In this document: piece after piece, positions 1-9,185 of the stretch
How positions within the stretch are numbered: the first letter of the stretch is position 1
Layout: each line of letters begins with the position of its first letter
Origin: Idiomarina sp. X4
GTDB taxonomy: Bacteria > Pseudomonadota > Gammaproteobacteria > Enterobacterales > Alteromonadaceae
Length of the DNA stretch: 64,000 bases
Assembly: GCF_002808045.1 (NCBI RefSeq)
Contig: NZ_CP025000.1
Span: forward strand, 1,550,001-1,614,000
Direction of reading: 5' to 3'
Made by a program: the position numbers and the translations under genes
Notes under the pieces: generated by a model
Databases searched by the model: none
The model's input: only the letters and a program-made list of their open reading frames with translations
Told to the model about the DNA's origin: nothing

Positions 1-857
1 TCGGAAGCTTTGCCCCCGGCTTTTTCAACCAACATTGCCATGGGGGCAGCTTCGTACATTAAGCGAAGCTTGAATGGCTTCTTAGGTTTGCGAGCGTCCC
101 ACGGGTAAGTAAACAATCCGCCACGAGAAAGCACTCGGTGTACGTCAGACACCATGGCTGCGTTCCAACGCATATTAAAGTTCTTGCCGCGAGGCCCTTC
201 TTTGCCTTCGAGTAAGTCGTTGATATAGGCTTTAATTGGATCCGCCCAGTGGCGGCGGTTCGACATGTTGATTGCAAACTCTGTCGTGTCTTTTGGAATT
301 TCTGCTTTTTCTTGGGTTAACAAAAACTCGCCAACAGTTTGGTCTAATGTGTAAATCCGTACCGATTTACCGGTGGTTAGCACCATCATGGTAGCTGGAC
401 CATATAATACATAACCTGCGGCAACTTGAGCTTTACCCGGTTGCAGGAACATCGACTCGCTGGTTTCTTCACCTTCCGGCTTTCTTAGTATCGAAAAGAT
501 GGTGCCTACGCCGCCGTTAATATCGATATTAGAGCTTCCATCGAGTGGATCAAACGCTACTAAGTAATGGCCGGAATTCGGGCTGTCGACAACGGAGTCT
601 TCTTCTTCAGAGGCGACTGCATGAACATTGGGTGATTCCAGCAATAGGCTTTTCAGCAGTTGGTTGGCAACCACATCGAGCTTTTTCTGAGTTTCGCCCT
701 GAATATTTTCATCCAGCGTTGAGCCTAGTACGCCGGCTAGCGCGCCCTGATGAAGTCGGAACGAAATTTCCTTGGCTGCAATTTGAATGGTGTTAATAAC
801 GGATATCAGTGACTCGCTGGTTTGGTCGGCTCTCAGTGTAGGCAATAAGCGTTTCAT
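1..857 (-). CDS. fbp: Fructose-1,6-bisphosphatase class 1, C-terminus cut by window edge
   Basis: Hydrolyses fructose 1,6-bisphosphate to fructose 6-phosphate, the committed gluconeogenic step in the cytoplasm. The reading frame is open from the ATG at 855-857 to the left edge, giving about 285 residues of an enzyme usually near 320-335. The metal and phosphate site FDPLDGSSN is intact, preceded by an acidic stretch ending in EEED, and the sugar-phosphate segment [14 protein letters not shown] is present. A Shine-Dalgarno (AGGAA) lies a few bases before the ATG. It is divergent from mpl, the same arrangement as in E. coli. The true 3' end lies outside the window. Confidence 0.95.
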   Translation of the reverse strand, partial: MKRLLPTLRADQTSESLISVINTIQIAAKEISFRLHQGALAGVLGSTLDENIQGETQKKLDVVANQLLKSLLLESPNVHAVASEEEDSVVDSPNSGHYLVAFDPLDGSSNIDINGGVGTIFSILRKPEGEETSESMFLQPGKAQVAAGYVLYGPATMMVLTTGKSVRIYTLDQTVGEFLLTQEKAEIPKDTTEFAINMSNRRHWADPIKAYINDLLEGKEGPRGKNFNMRWNAAMVSDVHRVLSRGGLFTYPWDARKPKKPFKLRLMYEAAPMAMLVEKAGGKAS

Positions 858-1007
858 AACAGTTCCTGCAGCTTAAAATGTTGGTGCGTTAAACGACATG
901 TTTTTGAGGGCGCAAATGATACCTTATTTTTTAGTAAAAATCCTGTTTGGCGTTTTTGACGTGGTACACTTTCGCTTCAGTAACAAATAGATGAATTGGA
1001 TTGACGC

Positions 1008-2357
1008 ATGCATATTCATATCGTCGGTATTTGCGGCACCTTCATGGGGGGGGTGGCCGCCATTGCTCAACAACTTGGACACAAGGTAACCGGTTCCGAT
1101 GCCAGCGTGTACCCGCCAATGAGCACACAGCTGGAAAACTTGGGCATAGAGTTAATGAAGGGTTATGCCGAAGCAAACTTGAACCCTGTGCCGGACCTGG
1201 TGATTATTGGCAACGCATTGAGCCGGGGGAATGAAGAAGTGGAAGCGGTACTGCGTGAGCGGCTTCCTTATGTCTCTGGTGCGCAATGGCTGCATGACAA
1301 TATATTGACCCGACGCTGGGTACTTGCGGTTGCTGGTACTCACGGCAAAACCACAACGGCCAGTATGCTAGCGTGGATCCTGGAAGATAACGGTTATAAT
1401 CCTGGGTTCATGATTGGTGGTGTGCCGGGAAACTTCTCTGTCAGTGCAAGGTTGACCGAGTCAGACTTTTTTGTGATTGAAGCCGATGAATATGACACGG
1501 CATTTTTCGATAAGCGTTCGAAGTTTGTACATTATGCACCCGACACGCTGATATTGAATAACCTTGAGTTTGATCATGCGGATATCTTCGATGATCTTGC
1601 CGCCATTAAAAGACAGTTTTCGCACTTGCTGCGTGTTGTGCCGGATTCCGGGCAGATTATTTATCCAACTGAAGACAAAGCGTTAAACGAAGTTGTTGAC
1701 GGTGGCTGCTGGAGCGACAAAGTCCAGCTGGGTAAAGACTGGTCTGCAAAGCTCAACAACGAGGATGGCACGTCCTTCGAGGTGATGCATGAGGGCGACA
1801 CGGTCGCAACCGTTGAATGGTCGTTATTAGGTGAGCACAACGTTAATAACGCCATGATGGCTATTATTGCAGCTCGTCATGTTGGTGTTCCGGCTGAACA
1901 AAGTGCTGACTCCTTAAGCCGCTTTCAAAGCCCTAAACGACGCATGGAACTGATTGGCGAACACAACCGTATAAGAGTTTATGATGACTTTGCCCATCAC
2001 CCCAGCGCAATTAAAACAACGCTGAGAGGCTTGCGCTCTCACCTGCCGGATTCGCGCATTGTTGCGGTACTGGAACCACGCTCAAACACCATGAAAATGG
2101 GTGTTCATGCTGACGCTATGGAAGAAGCGTTGAGAGCTGCTGATGAGGTCTTTGTACTGCAACCTGACGGGTTAAAGTGGGAGCTGGCGCGAGTGTTACC
2201 GAATGCACACGTTTTCACTAGCACCGAGCAGTTGCTTGAGGGGCTGCTGCATGAAGCTCAGCCGGAAGATTCCGTAGTTATCATGAGTAATGGCAGTTTT
2301 GACGGGCTGCATCGCCGTTTTCTCAGTGCGCTCCAACAAAGCCAGGAGGCCCAATGA
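1008..2357 (+). CDS. mpl: UDP-N-acetylmuramate:L-Ala-gamma-D-Glu-meso-DAP ligase
   Basis: Cytoplasmic murein-recycling enzyme that joins tripeptide recovered from old peptidoglycan directly to UDP-MurNAc. The 449-residue protein matches the family length. It has the Mur-ligase N-terminal Rossmann motif ([12 protein letters not shown], residues 3-14), the ATP loop [11 protein letters not shown] near 108-118 and a C-terminal ligase domain with [12 protein letters not shown] near 325. The glycine-rich start with FMGG distinguishes Mpl from MurC. Its stop overlaps the ubiX start (ATGA), so the two are probably cotranslated. It fits with AnmK, AmgK and MurU elsewhere in the window as a recycling set. 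Confidence 0.96.
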   Translation: MHIHIVGICGTFMGGVAAIAQQLGHKVTGSDASVYPPMSTQLENLGIELMKGYAEANLNPVPDLVIIGNALSRGNEEVEAVLRERLPYVSGAQWLHDNILTRRWVLAVAGTHGKTTTASMLAWILEDNGYNPGFMIGGVPGNFSVSARLTESDFFVIEADEYDTAFFDKRSKFVHYAPDTLILNNLEFDHADIFDDLAAIKRQFSHLLRVVPDSGQIIYPTEDKALNEVVDGGCWSDKVQLGKDWSAKLNNEDGTSFEVMHEGDTVATVEWSLLGEHNVNNAMMAIIAARHVGVPAEQSADSLSRFQSPKRRMELIGEHNRIRVYDDFAHHPSAIKTTLRGLRSHLPDSRIVAVLEPRSNTMKMGVHADAMEEALRAADEVFVLQPDGLKWELARVLPNAHVFTSTEQLLEGLLHEAQPEDSVVIMSNGSFDGLHRRFLSALQQSQEAQ

Positions 2358-2974
2358 AACAGGATAACCGAGTCACTGTCGCTATCACCGGTGCATCAGG
2401 TGCACCTTATGCGCTGCGTTTGATACAATGCCTGCTTGATCAAGATCAACAGGTGTTTTTGCTGATATCCAGCGCAGCCAGAGTGGTGCTGGCAACTGAG
2501 CATGGTATGCAATTGCCGGCAGCGCCCGACAAAGCGGCTGAGCAATTACGCCAATACTTTTCAGCGAGCGACGATAGCCTTCAGGTGTTCGGCAAAGAAG
2601 AGTGGTTCTCGCCGGTAGCGTCAGGTTCGTCTGCACCAAAGAAAATGGTGGTTTGTCCGTGTTCAACCAGCACCTTGTCGGCAGTCGCTTGTGGTAGCAG
2701 TAACACGCTTATAGAACGGGCCGCTGATGTTGTTATGAAAGAGCGGGGACAGCTTATTTTGGTTCCGCGCGAGTCACCGTTATCGACCATACATTTACAA
2801 AATATGCTGCAGTTAAGTCAGCAGGGCGTCACGATAATGCCGGCAGCGCCCGGCTTTTATCATAAGCCAGAGAGTATAGACGACTTAATCGATTTTATGG
2901 TTGCCCGAGTGCTTGATCATTTGGGACTGGAACAGAAGCTGGTCGCGCGTTGGGGCTACTCAAAGGAGTCATAG
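2354..2974 (+). CDS. ubiX: Flavin prenyltransferase UbiX
   Basis: Makes the prenylated FMN cofactor needed by the UbiD decarboxylase in ubiquinone synthesis. The 206-residue protein has the flavoprotein motif [12 protein letters not shown] near residue 12, the segment [19 protein letters not shown], and the family motif [15 protein letters not shown] near 137-151. The ATG overlaps the mpl stop by four bases. The downstream ABC gene starts 8 bases after the stop. The product is soluble with no membrane segment. Family identity is clear; the link to ubiquinone comes from knowledge of the family. Confidence 0.95.
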   Translation: MKQDNRVTVAITGASGAPYALRLIQCLLDQDQQVFLLISSAARVVLATEHGMQLPAAPDKAAEQLRQYFSASDDSLQVFGKEEWFSPVASGSSAPKKMVVCPCSTSTLSAVACGSSNTLIERAADVVMKERGQLILVPRESPLSTIHLQNMLQLSQQGVTIMPAAPGFYHKPESIDDLIDFMVARVLDHLGLEQKLVARWGYSKES

Positions 2975-2982
2975 TACAGAGT

Positions 2983-3912
2983 ATGAAAGCGCTAGAAATT
3001 AAAGGGTTAAGAAAGGTCTATCGAGGCGGTTTTGAAGCACTCAAAGGTATCGACCTGTCAGTAGAAGAAGGTGATTTTTACGCATTGCTTGGGCCCAATG
3101 GTGCCGGTAAGTCGACCACTATTGGCATTATTTCTTCACTGGTGAATAAAACGTCAGGCAAGGTCAGCGTGTTTGGCTACGATCTGGATACTCAGCTAGC
3201 TGATTTGAAACGCCAAATTGGGCTAGTACCACAGGAATTCAATTTCAACCAGTTCGAAACAGTTCAGCAAATTGTGGTGAACCAAGCTGGCTACTATGGT
3301 GTGCCCAGGCAACTTGCCAAAGAGCGTTCGGAAAAATACTTGAAGCAATTGGGGTTATGGGACAAACGAAATGAGCCAGCGCGTTCTTTGTCAGGTGGCA
3401 TGAAGCGCCGCTTAATGATTGCCCGGGCGTTATTACACGAGCCGAAGCTATTGATTTTGGATGAACCTACTGCCGGCGTTGATATTGAACTGCGTCGCTC
3501 AATGTGGGATTACCTGACCAAAATTAACGAGCAGGGCATTACCATTATTTTGACGACGCATTACCTTGAAGAGGCGGAAATGCTGTGTCGTAACATTGGC
3601 ATTATCGATGCAGGGCAAATTGTTGAAGACACCTCTATCAAACGACTGCTGGCAACCTTAAGCCGGGAAACTTTCATTCTGGATGTTGAGCCGGGGCATA
3701 ATGGTGCAACCATTGACGGCTTTAATCACCGTTGGACAGACGACCATACGATTGAAGTCGAGGTCGATAAGGACGCCGGTCTTAACCGCGTGTTTGAGCA
3801 ACTGAGCGAGCAACAGGTAAAAGTATTATCCATGCGAAATAAAGCTAACCGACTTGAAGAGCTCTTTGTCTCAATGGTTGAACAGGGTCGTCAGAAGGAG
3901 ACTGCGCAATGA
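2983..3912 (+). CDS. yadG: ABC transporter ATP-binding protein, YadG family
   Basis: Nucleotide-binding subunit of an ABC-2 type exporter. From the ATG at 2983 the product is 309 residues, with Walker A GPNGAGKST near 37-45, signature LSGGMKRRL near 136, Walker B LLILDEP near 155 and the switch-loop His in TTHYLEEAEM. A start 33 bases upstream in frame would run into ubiX; the start at 2983 is preferred because AAAGGAG lies at 2962-2968 and the protein then matches the E. coli YadG beginning. The stop overlaps yadH by four bases (ATGA). The substrate is not known for this family. Confidence 0.9.
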   Translation: MKALEIKGLRKVYRGGFEALKGIDLSVEEGDFYALLGPNGAGKSTTIGIISSLVNKTSGKVSVFGYDLDTQLADLKRQIGLVPQEFNFNQFETVQQIVVNQAGYYGVPRQLAKERSEKYLKQLGLWDKRNEPARSLSGGMKRRLMIARALLHEPKLLILDEPTAGVDIELRRSMWDYLTKINEQGITIILTTHYLEEAEMLCRNIGIIDAGQIVEDTSIKRLLATLSRETFILDVEPGHNGATIDGFNHRWTDDHTIEVEVDKDAGLNRVFEQLSEQQVKVLSMRNKANRLEELFVSMVEQGRQKETAQ

Positions 3913-4685
3913 GCCACTCAGCATCTAACTTTATCGCATTGAAGACTATTTGGATAAAAGAGTGCACCCGCTTTTTAAGAATTTGGGTGCAAACCCTGGT
4001 GCCACCAGCCATTACCATGACGTTGTACTTTGTTATTTTCGGTAGCATCGTTGGCGAACGTATTGGTGAAATGAGCGGCGTTGGTTACATGGAGTTTATT
4101 GTACCGGGTCTGATTATGATGTCGGTTATTACGAACTCTTACTCAAATGTCGCTTCTTCGTTTTTCAGCGCTAAATTCCAACGCAACATAGAAGAAATGT
4201 TGGTGTCGCCTGTACCTACCTCGGTTATTATTGCCGGTTACGTTGGCGGCGGCATGGCGCGCGCGATGATAGTGGCGGTTATTGTCACTTGTGTGTCGTT
4301 TTTATTTGCCGATATTCAAATAGCGCACGTGGGTTACGTTGTCTTAACGGTGGTACTAACCTCGACATTATTCTGCTTAGGCGGTTTGATTAACGCCGTT
4401 TATGGTAAAACTTTTGACGATATATCCATAGTGCCCACTTTTGTGCTGACGCCGCTGACTTACTTAGGTGGGGTATTCTACTCCGTCAGTTTACTGCCCG
4501 AGTTTTGGCAAAAAGTGTCTATGGCGAACCCTGTTCTCTACATGGTGAACGGTTTCCGCTATGGCTTTTTAGGTCAGTCGGATGTGGGTATTGGGGTTGC
4601 CGTGTCTGTGCTTGTTGGTTTTAACGTTCTGTTTTTTGGCGTTGCTTACTACATCCTTGAAAAAGGCATAGGAATTCGCTCGTAA
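3909..4685 (+). CDS. yadH: ABC-2 type permease, YadH family
   Basis: Membrane subunit that pairs with the preceding ATPase. The 258 residues contain about six hydrophobic segments and the ABC-2 membrane signature region (segment LTPLTYLGGVFYSVSLLP near 180-197). Translational coupling to yadG is indicated by the ATGA overlap at 3909-3912. In E. coli yadGH lie beside panD, and here they likewise sit two genes from panP, so neighbourhood and sequence agree. Substrate unknown. The next gene begins at the last base of this stop codon. Confidence 0.9.
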   Translation: MSHSASNFIALKTIWIKECTRFLRIWVQTLVPPAITMTLYFVIFGSIVGERIGEMSGVGYMEFIVPGLIMMSVITNSYSNVASSFFSAKFQRNIEEMLVSPVPTSVIIAGYVGGGMARAMIVAVIVTCVSFLFADIQIAHVGYVVLTVVLTSTLFCLGGLINAVYGKTFDDISIVPTFVLTPLTYLGGVFYSVSLLPEFWQKVSMANPVLYMVNGFRYGFLGQSDVGIGVAVSVLVGFNVLFFGVAYYILEKGIGIRS

Positions 4686-5359
4686 TGAATGAAGCAAGAC
4701 CGGTTAGTAGTAACCAACATGGGCCGCACGAAGACACGGTAGCCGTGGTTGAGCGTCATTTAGGCAACACGTTCAAAAAGCCATTTCAGGAGCATAACCT
4801 CAGGGCATTTGAAGATATTAATGCGCAAGTTGAGGATTGGAATGGACCGATTATTTTGGACTCTTGCTGTGGTGTCGGAGAGAGCACGGCGAAACTGGCT
4901 GAGCAGCATCCCGATGCCATGGTTATTGGTATTGATAAGTCAGCACACCGGTTGGCGCGTCATAGTCATTACCAGAATAATGAAAAAGGCCAGCGCTACT
5001 GGGTCGTTCGGGCTGATCTTATCGACTTTTGGCGTCTGGCCAACCAGGCCAACTGGACGCTTGAAAAACATTGTATTTTATACCCAAATCCCTGGCCCAA
5101 AGCATCACACTTGTCTCGGCGCTGGCATGGTAGCCCGGTATGGAAAGACGTCGTTGAGCTTGGTGGGCACTTACATATGCGCTCCAATTGGAGCCTTTAC
5201 TTGCTGGAAGTAACACAAGCGCTTATGGTGAGTGGTTGTCAGGCACAGGTATCACTTGTTAAAAACGACGAAGAGGTTATGACGCCGTTTGAGCGCAAGT
5301 ATAAAATCAGTGGCCAGCCGTTGTGGCAGCTTGACGCAGATTTATCGAAGGAGACGTAA
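4685..5359 (+). CDS. TrmB-like SAM-dependent methyltransferase (divergent paralogue)
   Basis: The 224-residue protein resembles tRNA guanine-N7 methyltransferases. It has a SAM-binding motif I of form DSCCGVGEST near residues 59-68, a motif II GIDKS near 80, and the TrmB segment YPNPWPKASHLSRRWH near 133-148, followed by SNWSLYLLE in place of the usual TDWExY and a C-terminal TPFERKY in place of TKFE. The motif I is unusual (two Cys, no acidic-Gly-x-G start), so it may be a second, specialised TrmB-like enzyme rather than TrmB itself. It overlaps yadH by one base and its stop is followed directly by the panP TTG. Confidence 0.75.
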   Translation: MNEARPVSSNQHGPHEDTVAVVERHLGNTFKKPFQEHNLRAFEDINAQVEDWNGPIILDSCCGVGESTAKLAEQHPDAMVIGIDKSAHRLARHSHYQNNEKGQRYWVVRADLIDFWRLANQANWTLEKHCILYPNPWPKASHLSRRWHGSPVWKDVVELGGHLHMRSNWSLYLLEVTQALMVSGCQAQVSLVKNDEEVMTPFERKYKISGQPLWQLDADLSKET

Positions 5360-7009
5360 TTGAGCTCTAAACCCGAAGTGGCTGAGGTTAGTGAAGAATC
5401 GCTTTATCGCATTTTCACCATTCCGGAAGCGCCCGACTCGACACTGAGTAAAATCGAAAAGCATTTGTCCGAGAACCTCATGGGGTTTTTGGGTGATCAT
5501 ATCGTTGCGCGCGAAAAGCCTCTGCAGGAAATTGAGCGAGACTTCGACCGGTCACAAATTCCAGAAGAACCGCAGTTTGTTTCTGACCATACTGAATTTC
5601 TGCTCGACAAATTGGTGGCTCACTCCGTACATACGGCCTCCCCACGCTTTATTGGTCACATGACGTCAGCATTACCCTATTTTTTATTGCCACTGGCGAA
5701 GCTGATGGTTGGCTTGAACCAGAACCTGGTGAAAATAGAAACATCAAAAGCATTTACGCCTCTGGAGCGTAATGTCATTGGTATGCTGCATCACTTGGTT
5801 TACCGCGAAGAAGCGACGTTTTATAACCGTTGGATGCACAGTGCACAGCACTCATTGGGCGCCTTTTGCTCAGGCGGGACTATCGCCAATATGACGGCAT
5901 TGTGGGTAGCACGAAACCGACTATTACAAGCCGACGGTAATTTCGGGGGCATTGCTGCGGACGGTATTGCTGCTGGCTTGCAGCATTATGGCTATTCACG
6001 ATTGACGGTGGTGGTTTCTGAACGCGGGCACTACTCGTTGAGCAAAGCTGCTGATGTTCTGGGTATTGGTCGGCGCAATTTAGTGGCAGTGCCCACAGAC
6101 AGTAATAACCGGATTCGTATCGATAAGCTTCGTGAAACCTGTGAAGCGATATCTGCAGAGGGCGGCAAAGTACTGGCACTGGTTGGTGTGGCTGGTACCA
6201 CGGAAACGGGACACATTGACCCGCTAGACGAGATGGCCGATGTCGCCGAAGATATTGGCGCGCATTTTCATATTGATGCTGCATGGGGTGGCGCAACCCT
6301 ATTATCTGAGCAGCACCGGTCACTATTGCATGGTGTTGAGCGTGCCGACAGCATTACCATTGATGCCCACAAGCAAATGTACGTGCCGATGGGAGCTGGC
6401 TTGGTATTGTTTAAGAACCCATCATTGGTGAAATCGATAGAGCACCACGCCGAATACATTATTCGACAGGGTTCCAAAGATTTAGGCTCTCATACCATGG
6501 AAGGCTCCCGGGCGGGCATGGCCATGATGGTTTTTTCCGCTATGCACGTGATAGGGCGCCGGGGTTATGAGCTGCTAATTAACAACAGTATTGATAAAGC
6601 GCGTTACTTTTCGAAACTTATTAGTGAGCAGGATGACTTCGAGGTCATTACCGAGCCGGAGCTGTGTATATTGACTTATCGCTTTGTGCCACCAAGAGTC
6701 AAAAAGGCACTTGAAAGCGCAACACCGGAGCAGCTGGCGCGTTTAACCCCGCACTTAAATGCGCTAACGCGTTATATTCAAAAACGTCAGCGTGAAACCG
6801 GGCGTTCATTTGTGTCGCGGACCAAGCTGACACCAGCACAGTACCATCACGAGCCGACGGTTGTCTTCCGTGTTGTGCTGGCAAATCCGCTAACGACGCA
6901 CGACATGCTCGAGGAAGTACTGGAAGAGCAGCGTGAAATCGCTTCTAAAGCCACGAGCCTTAGAGGAGCGTTGCATACCGAGATGCGTGAACTCGGTATG
7001 CTGAACTAA
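5360..7009 (+). CDS. panP: PLP-dependent aspartate 1-decarboxylase PanP
   Basis: Decarboxylates aspartate to beta-alanine for pantothenate synthesis, replacing the pyruvoyl enzyme PanD. The 549-residue group II decarboxylase has SGGTIANMTAL near 174-184, the cofactor Asp in HIDAAWGG near 305-312 and the Schiff-base Lys in DAHKQMYVPMGAG (Lys about 338). The start is TTG at 5360, directly after the previous stop, supported by AAGGAG at 5348-5353 with 6-base spacing. It converges on panC with 13 bases between the stops. Position and partners support PanP over a glutamate decarboxylase, which it resembles in fold. Confidence 0.88.
   Translation: MSSKPEVAEVSEESLYRIFTIPEAPDSTLSKIEKHLSENLMGFLGDHIVAREKPLQEIERDFDRSQIPEEPQFVSDHTEFLLDKLVAHSVHTASPRFIGHMTSALPYFLLPLAKLMVGLNQNLVKIETSKAFTPLERNVIGMLHHLVYREEATFYNRWMHSAQHSLGAFCSGGTIANMTALWVARNRLLQADGNFGGIAADGIAAGLQHYGYSRLTVVVSERGHYSLSKAADVLGIGRRNLVAVPTDSNNRIRIDKLRETCEAISAEGGKVLALVGVAGTTETGHIDPLDEMADVAEDIGAHFHIDAAWGGATLLSEQHRSLLHGVERADSITIDAHKQMYVPMGAGLVLFKNPSLVKSIEHHAEYIIRQGSKDLGSHTMEGSRAGMAMMVFSAMHVIGRRGYELLINNSIDKARYFSKLISEQDDFEVITEPELCILTYRFVPPRVKKALESATPEQLARLTPHLNALTRYIQKRQRETGRSFVSRTKLTPAQYHHEPTVVFRVVLANPLTTHDMLEEVLEEQREIASKATSLRGALHTEMRELGMLN
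6973..7001. repeat. Perfect 10-bp inverted repeat at the panP 3' end
   Basis: Arms at 6973-6982 (GCATACCGAG) and 6992-7001 (CTCGGTATGC) are exactly complementary with a 9-base loop. It lies inside the last codons of panP just before the convergent panC stop. There is no T-run on either side, so it is not a standard intrinsic terminator, though it may mark the boundary between convergent transcripts. Confidence 0.6.
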
Positions 7010-7022
7010 GCCGAAAAGTGAG

Positions 7023-7868
7023 TTAAGTGGCCGCTGGGTTATCAACCTGAAGGTTATCTATCAGGCGGGTTTTGCCGAGAAAAGCAGCGGCCAATATGAC
7101 CCACTTTTCATCTTTTTCTGAGGCGGGCTGTAAGTCATCGGAATTGCGGATGCTAAAGTAGTCCACTTTAAAGCCTGCTTTTCCTAATTGTTGCACCGCC
7201 TGAGACTCTACTAGTTCAAAGTCTTCCTGACGTTCAAGCCCCGCCTTCGCATCTTGAAGGCTTTTGTAAAGAGCGGTTGCTTGAGTTTTCTCTTCCGCTG
7301 TTAAATAACCGTTGCGTGAGCTTAAAGCTAAACCACTGGCTTCTCGCTGTGTTGGCACGCCGACAACGTCTACCGGCAAGCTTAAATCCTGAGTCATTAG
7401 GCGAATAACTTGCAGCTGTTGGTAGTCTTTCTCACCAAAAACAGCGACTTGTGGTTGCACCATATTGAACAGTTTACAAACAATGGTCGCGACACCTTCA
7501 AAATGGCCCGGGCGGCTGGCGCCACAGAGAATATCGCTAATGCCGGGCACGCTAACCTTTGTTTGTTGCTCCAGTCCGCGCGGGTAAACATCGTTGACCG
7601 TCGGGGTAAAGACAGCACTAACCCCCAACGTTTCTAATGCGCTGCAGTCGGCCTCTAAGGTTCTGGGGTAGCTGTCGAGATCTTCGTTAGGGCCAAACTG
7701 CATTGGGTTTACAAAAATACTCACCACGACAGTGTCGCAATGTTGTAGCGCATTTTTTACCAGCTGTAAGTGCCCGTCATGTAAATTGCCCATGGTCGGA
7801 ACGAGTGCAACCTGCTGCTGCGCACTACGCCACTCACGAAGCTCCTGTAAGCTTTTTAGTACCTTCAT
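7023..7868 (-). CDS. panC: Pantothenate synthetase
   Basis: ATP-dependent condensation of pantoate with beta-alanine to give pantothenate. The 281-residue protein matches the family length. It has the adenylate-forming entry [15 protein letters not shown] (residues 24-38) with the HIGH-type HDGH, the pantoate site [13 protein letters not shown] near 52-64, FGEKDYQQL near 145 and SSRNGYL. The start overlaps the panB stop by four bases (ATGA). Together with PanB and PanP it completes the pathway within 3.3 kb. Confidence 0.97.
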   Translation of the reverse strand: MKVLKSLQELREWRSAQQQVALVPTMGNLHDGHLQLVKNALQHCDTVVVSIFVNPMQFGPNEDLDSYPRTLEADCSALETLGVSAVFTPTVNDVYPRGLEQQTKVSVPGISDILCGASRPGHFEGVATIVCKLFNMVQPQVAVFGEKDYQQLQVIRLMTQDLSLPVDVVGVPTQREASGLALSSRNGYLTAEEKTQATALYKSLQDAKAGLERQEDFELVESQAVQQLGKAGFKVDYFSIRNSDDLQPASEKDEKWVILAAAFLGKTRLIDNLQVDNPAAT

Positions 7869-8659
7869 TTATAGCAGTGCTCCGGAGCCGGAAATTCGCC
7901 CGAGCGCACTTGCTCGGTGTATAAACGAAACGCGTCGGCAAGAGAGCCTCCCGGCGCCAGAAAGTCTTTGGCAAATTTAGGCAAATAGTCACTGTTCATG
8001 CCCAGCATGTCGTGCATTACCAATATCTGGCCGTCGGTGTCAGGGCCTGCGCCAATACCAATGGTTGGAATGTTTAAAGCATCGGTAATACGTTTGCCTA
8101 AACTGGATGGAATACATTCCAGAACCAACAGTTGAGCACCTGCCGCTTCAAGCGCTTTTGCCTGACGCAGCGTATTTTCTGCCTGTTGCTCTTCTTTGCC
8201 TTGTACTTTGTAGCCGCCTAATACATTGACGGACTGCGGCAGCAAACCAAGGTGTGCACAAACCGGGATACCACGGGTATGTAGACCTTTAATGGTCTCT
8301 TCCAGCCACTCACCGCCTTCCAGTTTCACCATATTGGCGCCGGCTTGCATAAGTACTGCGGCATTATCGTAAGTTTGCTCCGGTGTTGAGTAGGTCATGA
8401 ACGACATATCGCTAATCACGAAGGCATCGGGTGCACCGCGGCGCACGCACTCTGTATGGTAGACCATGTCGCCGAGTGTGACAGGCACGGTCGAATTGCG
8501 ACCCTGAACAACATTACCTAAAGAGTCGCCGACAAGCATAAAGTCGACACCTTGTTCGGTCATTAATTTTGCGAAGCTGGAGTCGTAGGCGGTTAACGAA
8601 CTAATTTTAACGCCTTCGCGCTTCATTTTTTGCAATGTAGCAATACTGGTTGTAGCCAT
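7865..8659 (-). CDS. panB: 3-methyl-2-oxobutanoate hydroxymethyltransferase
   Basis: Transfers a hydroxymethyl group from methylene-THF to ketoisovalerate, the first step of pantoate synthesis. The 264-residue TIM-barrel protein shows [12 protein letters not shown] near 22-33, the Mg ligand region [12 protein letters not shown] near 43-54, VKLEGG near 114 and [20 protein letters not shown] near 200-219. It is translationally coupled to panC and follows folK by 19 bases. FolK on the same strand adds a folate link, since PanB uses a folate cofactor. Confidence 0.97.
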   Translation of the reverse strand: MATTSIATLQKMKREGVKISSLTAYDSSFAKLMTEQGVDFMLVGDSLGNVVQGRNSTVPVTLGDMVYHTECVRRGAPDAFVISDMSFMTYSTPEQTYDNAAVLMQAGANMVKLEGGEWLEETIKGLHTRGIPVCAHLGLLPQSVNVLGGYKVQGKEEQQAENTLRQAKALEAAGAQLLVLECIPSSLGKRITDALNIPTIGIGAGPDTDGQILVMHDMLGMNSDYLPKFAKDFLAPGGSLADAFRLYTEQVRSGEFPAPEHCYK

Positions 8660-8678
8660 TATGCGACCTTTAGCAACG

Positions 8679-9185
8679 TTATAAAGAAATAGATGACTGG
8701 TAGACTAGCACGTCAAGGCCATTTTCGGTAAGTGCCTTGGTTTGTTCAGTCACTGTTTTTCCATTGGGCAAGACAAGTGACGGTGCTATTTCAAGCAGAG
8801 GATACAAGACAAAGCTGCGCTCATACAGGCCCGGGTGAGGAACCGTCAAGTCTGAGTTTTGGTGCGTCTCGTCATCGAATAATAACAAGTCGAGATCTAA
8901 TGTACGCTCCCCCCAGTGACGAACTCGTTTGCGGCCGAATTCATCTTCAATAGCATGAAGTGACTGCAGTAAATCGTAGGCGGGCAGGTTTGTACTTAAC
9001 TGACAGACTGCATTGACGTAGTCTGGCTGATCTTGCGGTCCCATGGGCTTGCTGCCGTACAGTGACGAATAGCTGACAAGGCGCCAGCTATTGGACCGAT
9101 TTAATCGTGAAAGCGCACTGAGTAAGTTATTGAGTGGGTCGTTTAAATTACTCCCCAGTGCGACATAGGCTTTATGCTGAGCCAT
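8679..9185 (-). CDS. folK: 6-hydroxymethyl-7,8-dihydropterin pyrophosphokinase
   Basis: Transfers pyrophosphate from ATP to hydroxymethyl-dihydropterin in folate synthesis. The 168-residue protein has the N-terminal YVALGSNLNDP motif, GPQDQPDYVNAVCQL near 50 and the HPPK signature RTLDLDLLLFDD near 94-105 followed by TVPHPGLYERSFVL. The first 14 bases overlap the end of pcnB in another frame, as in many enteric genomes. Confidence 0.96.
   Translation of the reverse strand: MAQHKAYVALGSNLNDPLNNLLSALSRLNRSNSWRLVSYSSLYGSKPMGPQDQPDYVNAVCQLSTNLPAYDLLQSLHAIEDEFGRKRVRHWGERTLDLDLLLFDDETHQNSDLTVPHPGLYERSFVLYPLLEIAPSLVLPNGKTVTEQTKALTENGLDVLVYQSSISL

Noticed and set aside
956..984. Possible mpl promoter with TTGACG at 956-961
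   Set aside because: The -35 is good, but the hexamer 17 bases on (AGTAAC) matches only 3 of 6, so I do not list it as a feature.
4809..5213. Forward frame of 134 codons overlapping the TrmB-like gene
   Set aside because: Out-of-frame shadow; the methyltransferase motifs are all in the other frame.
5880..6323. Reverse-strand open frame of 147 codons inside panP
   Set aside because: Antisense shadow; the panP frame has intact PLP motifs across the same bases.
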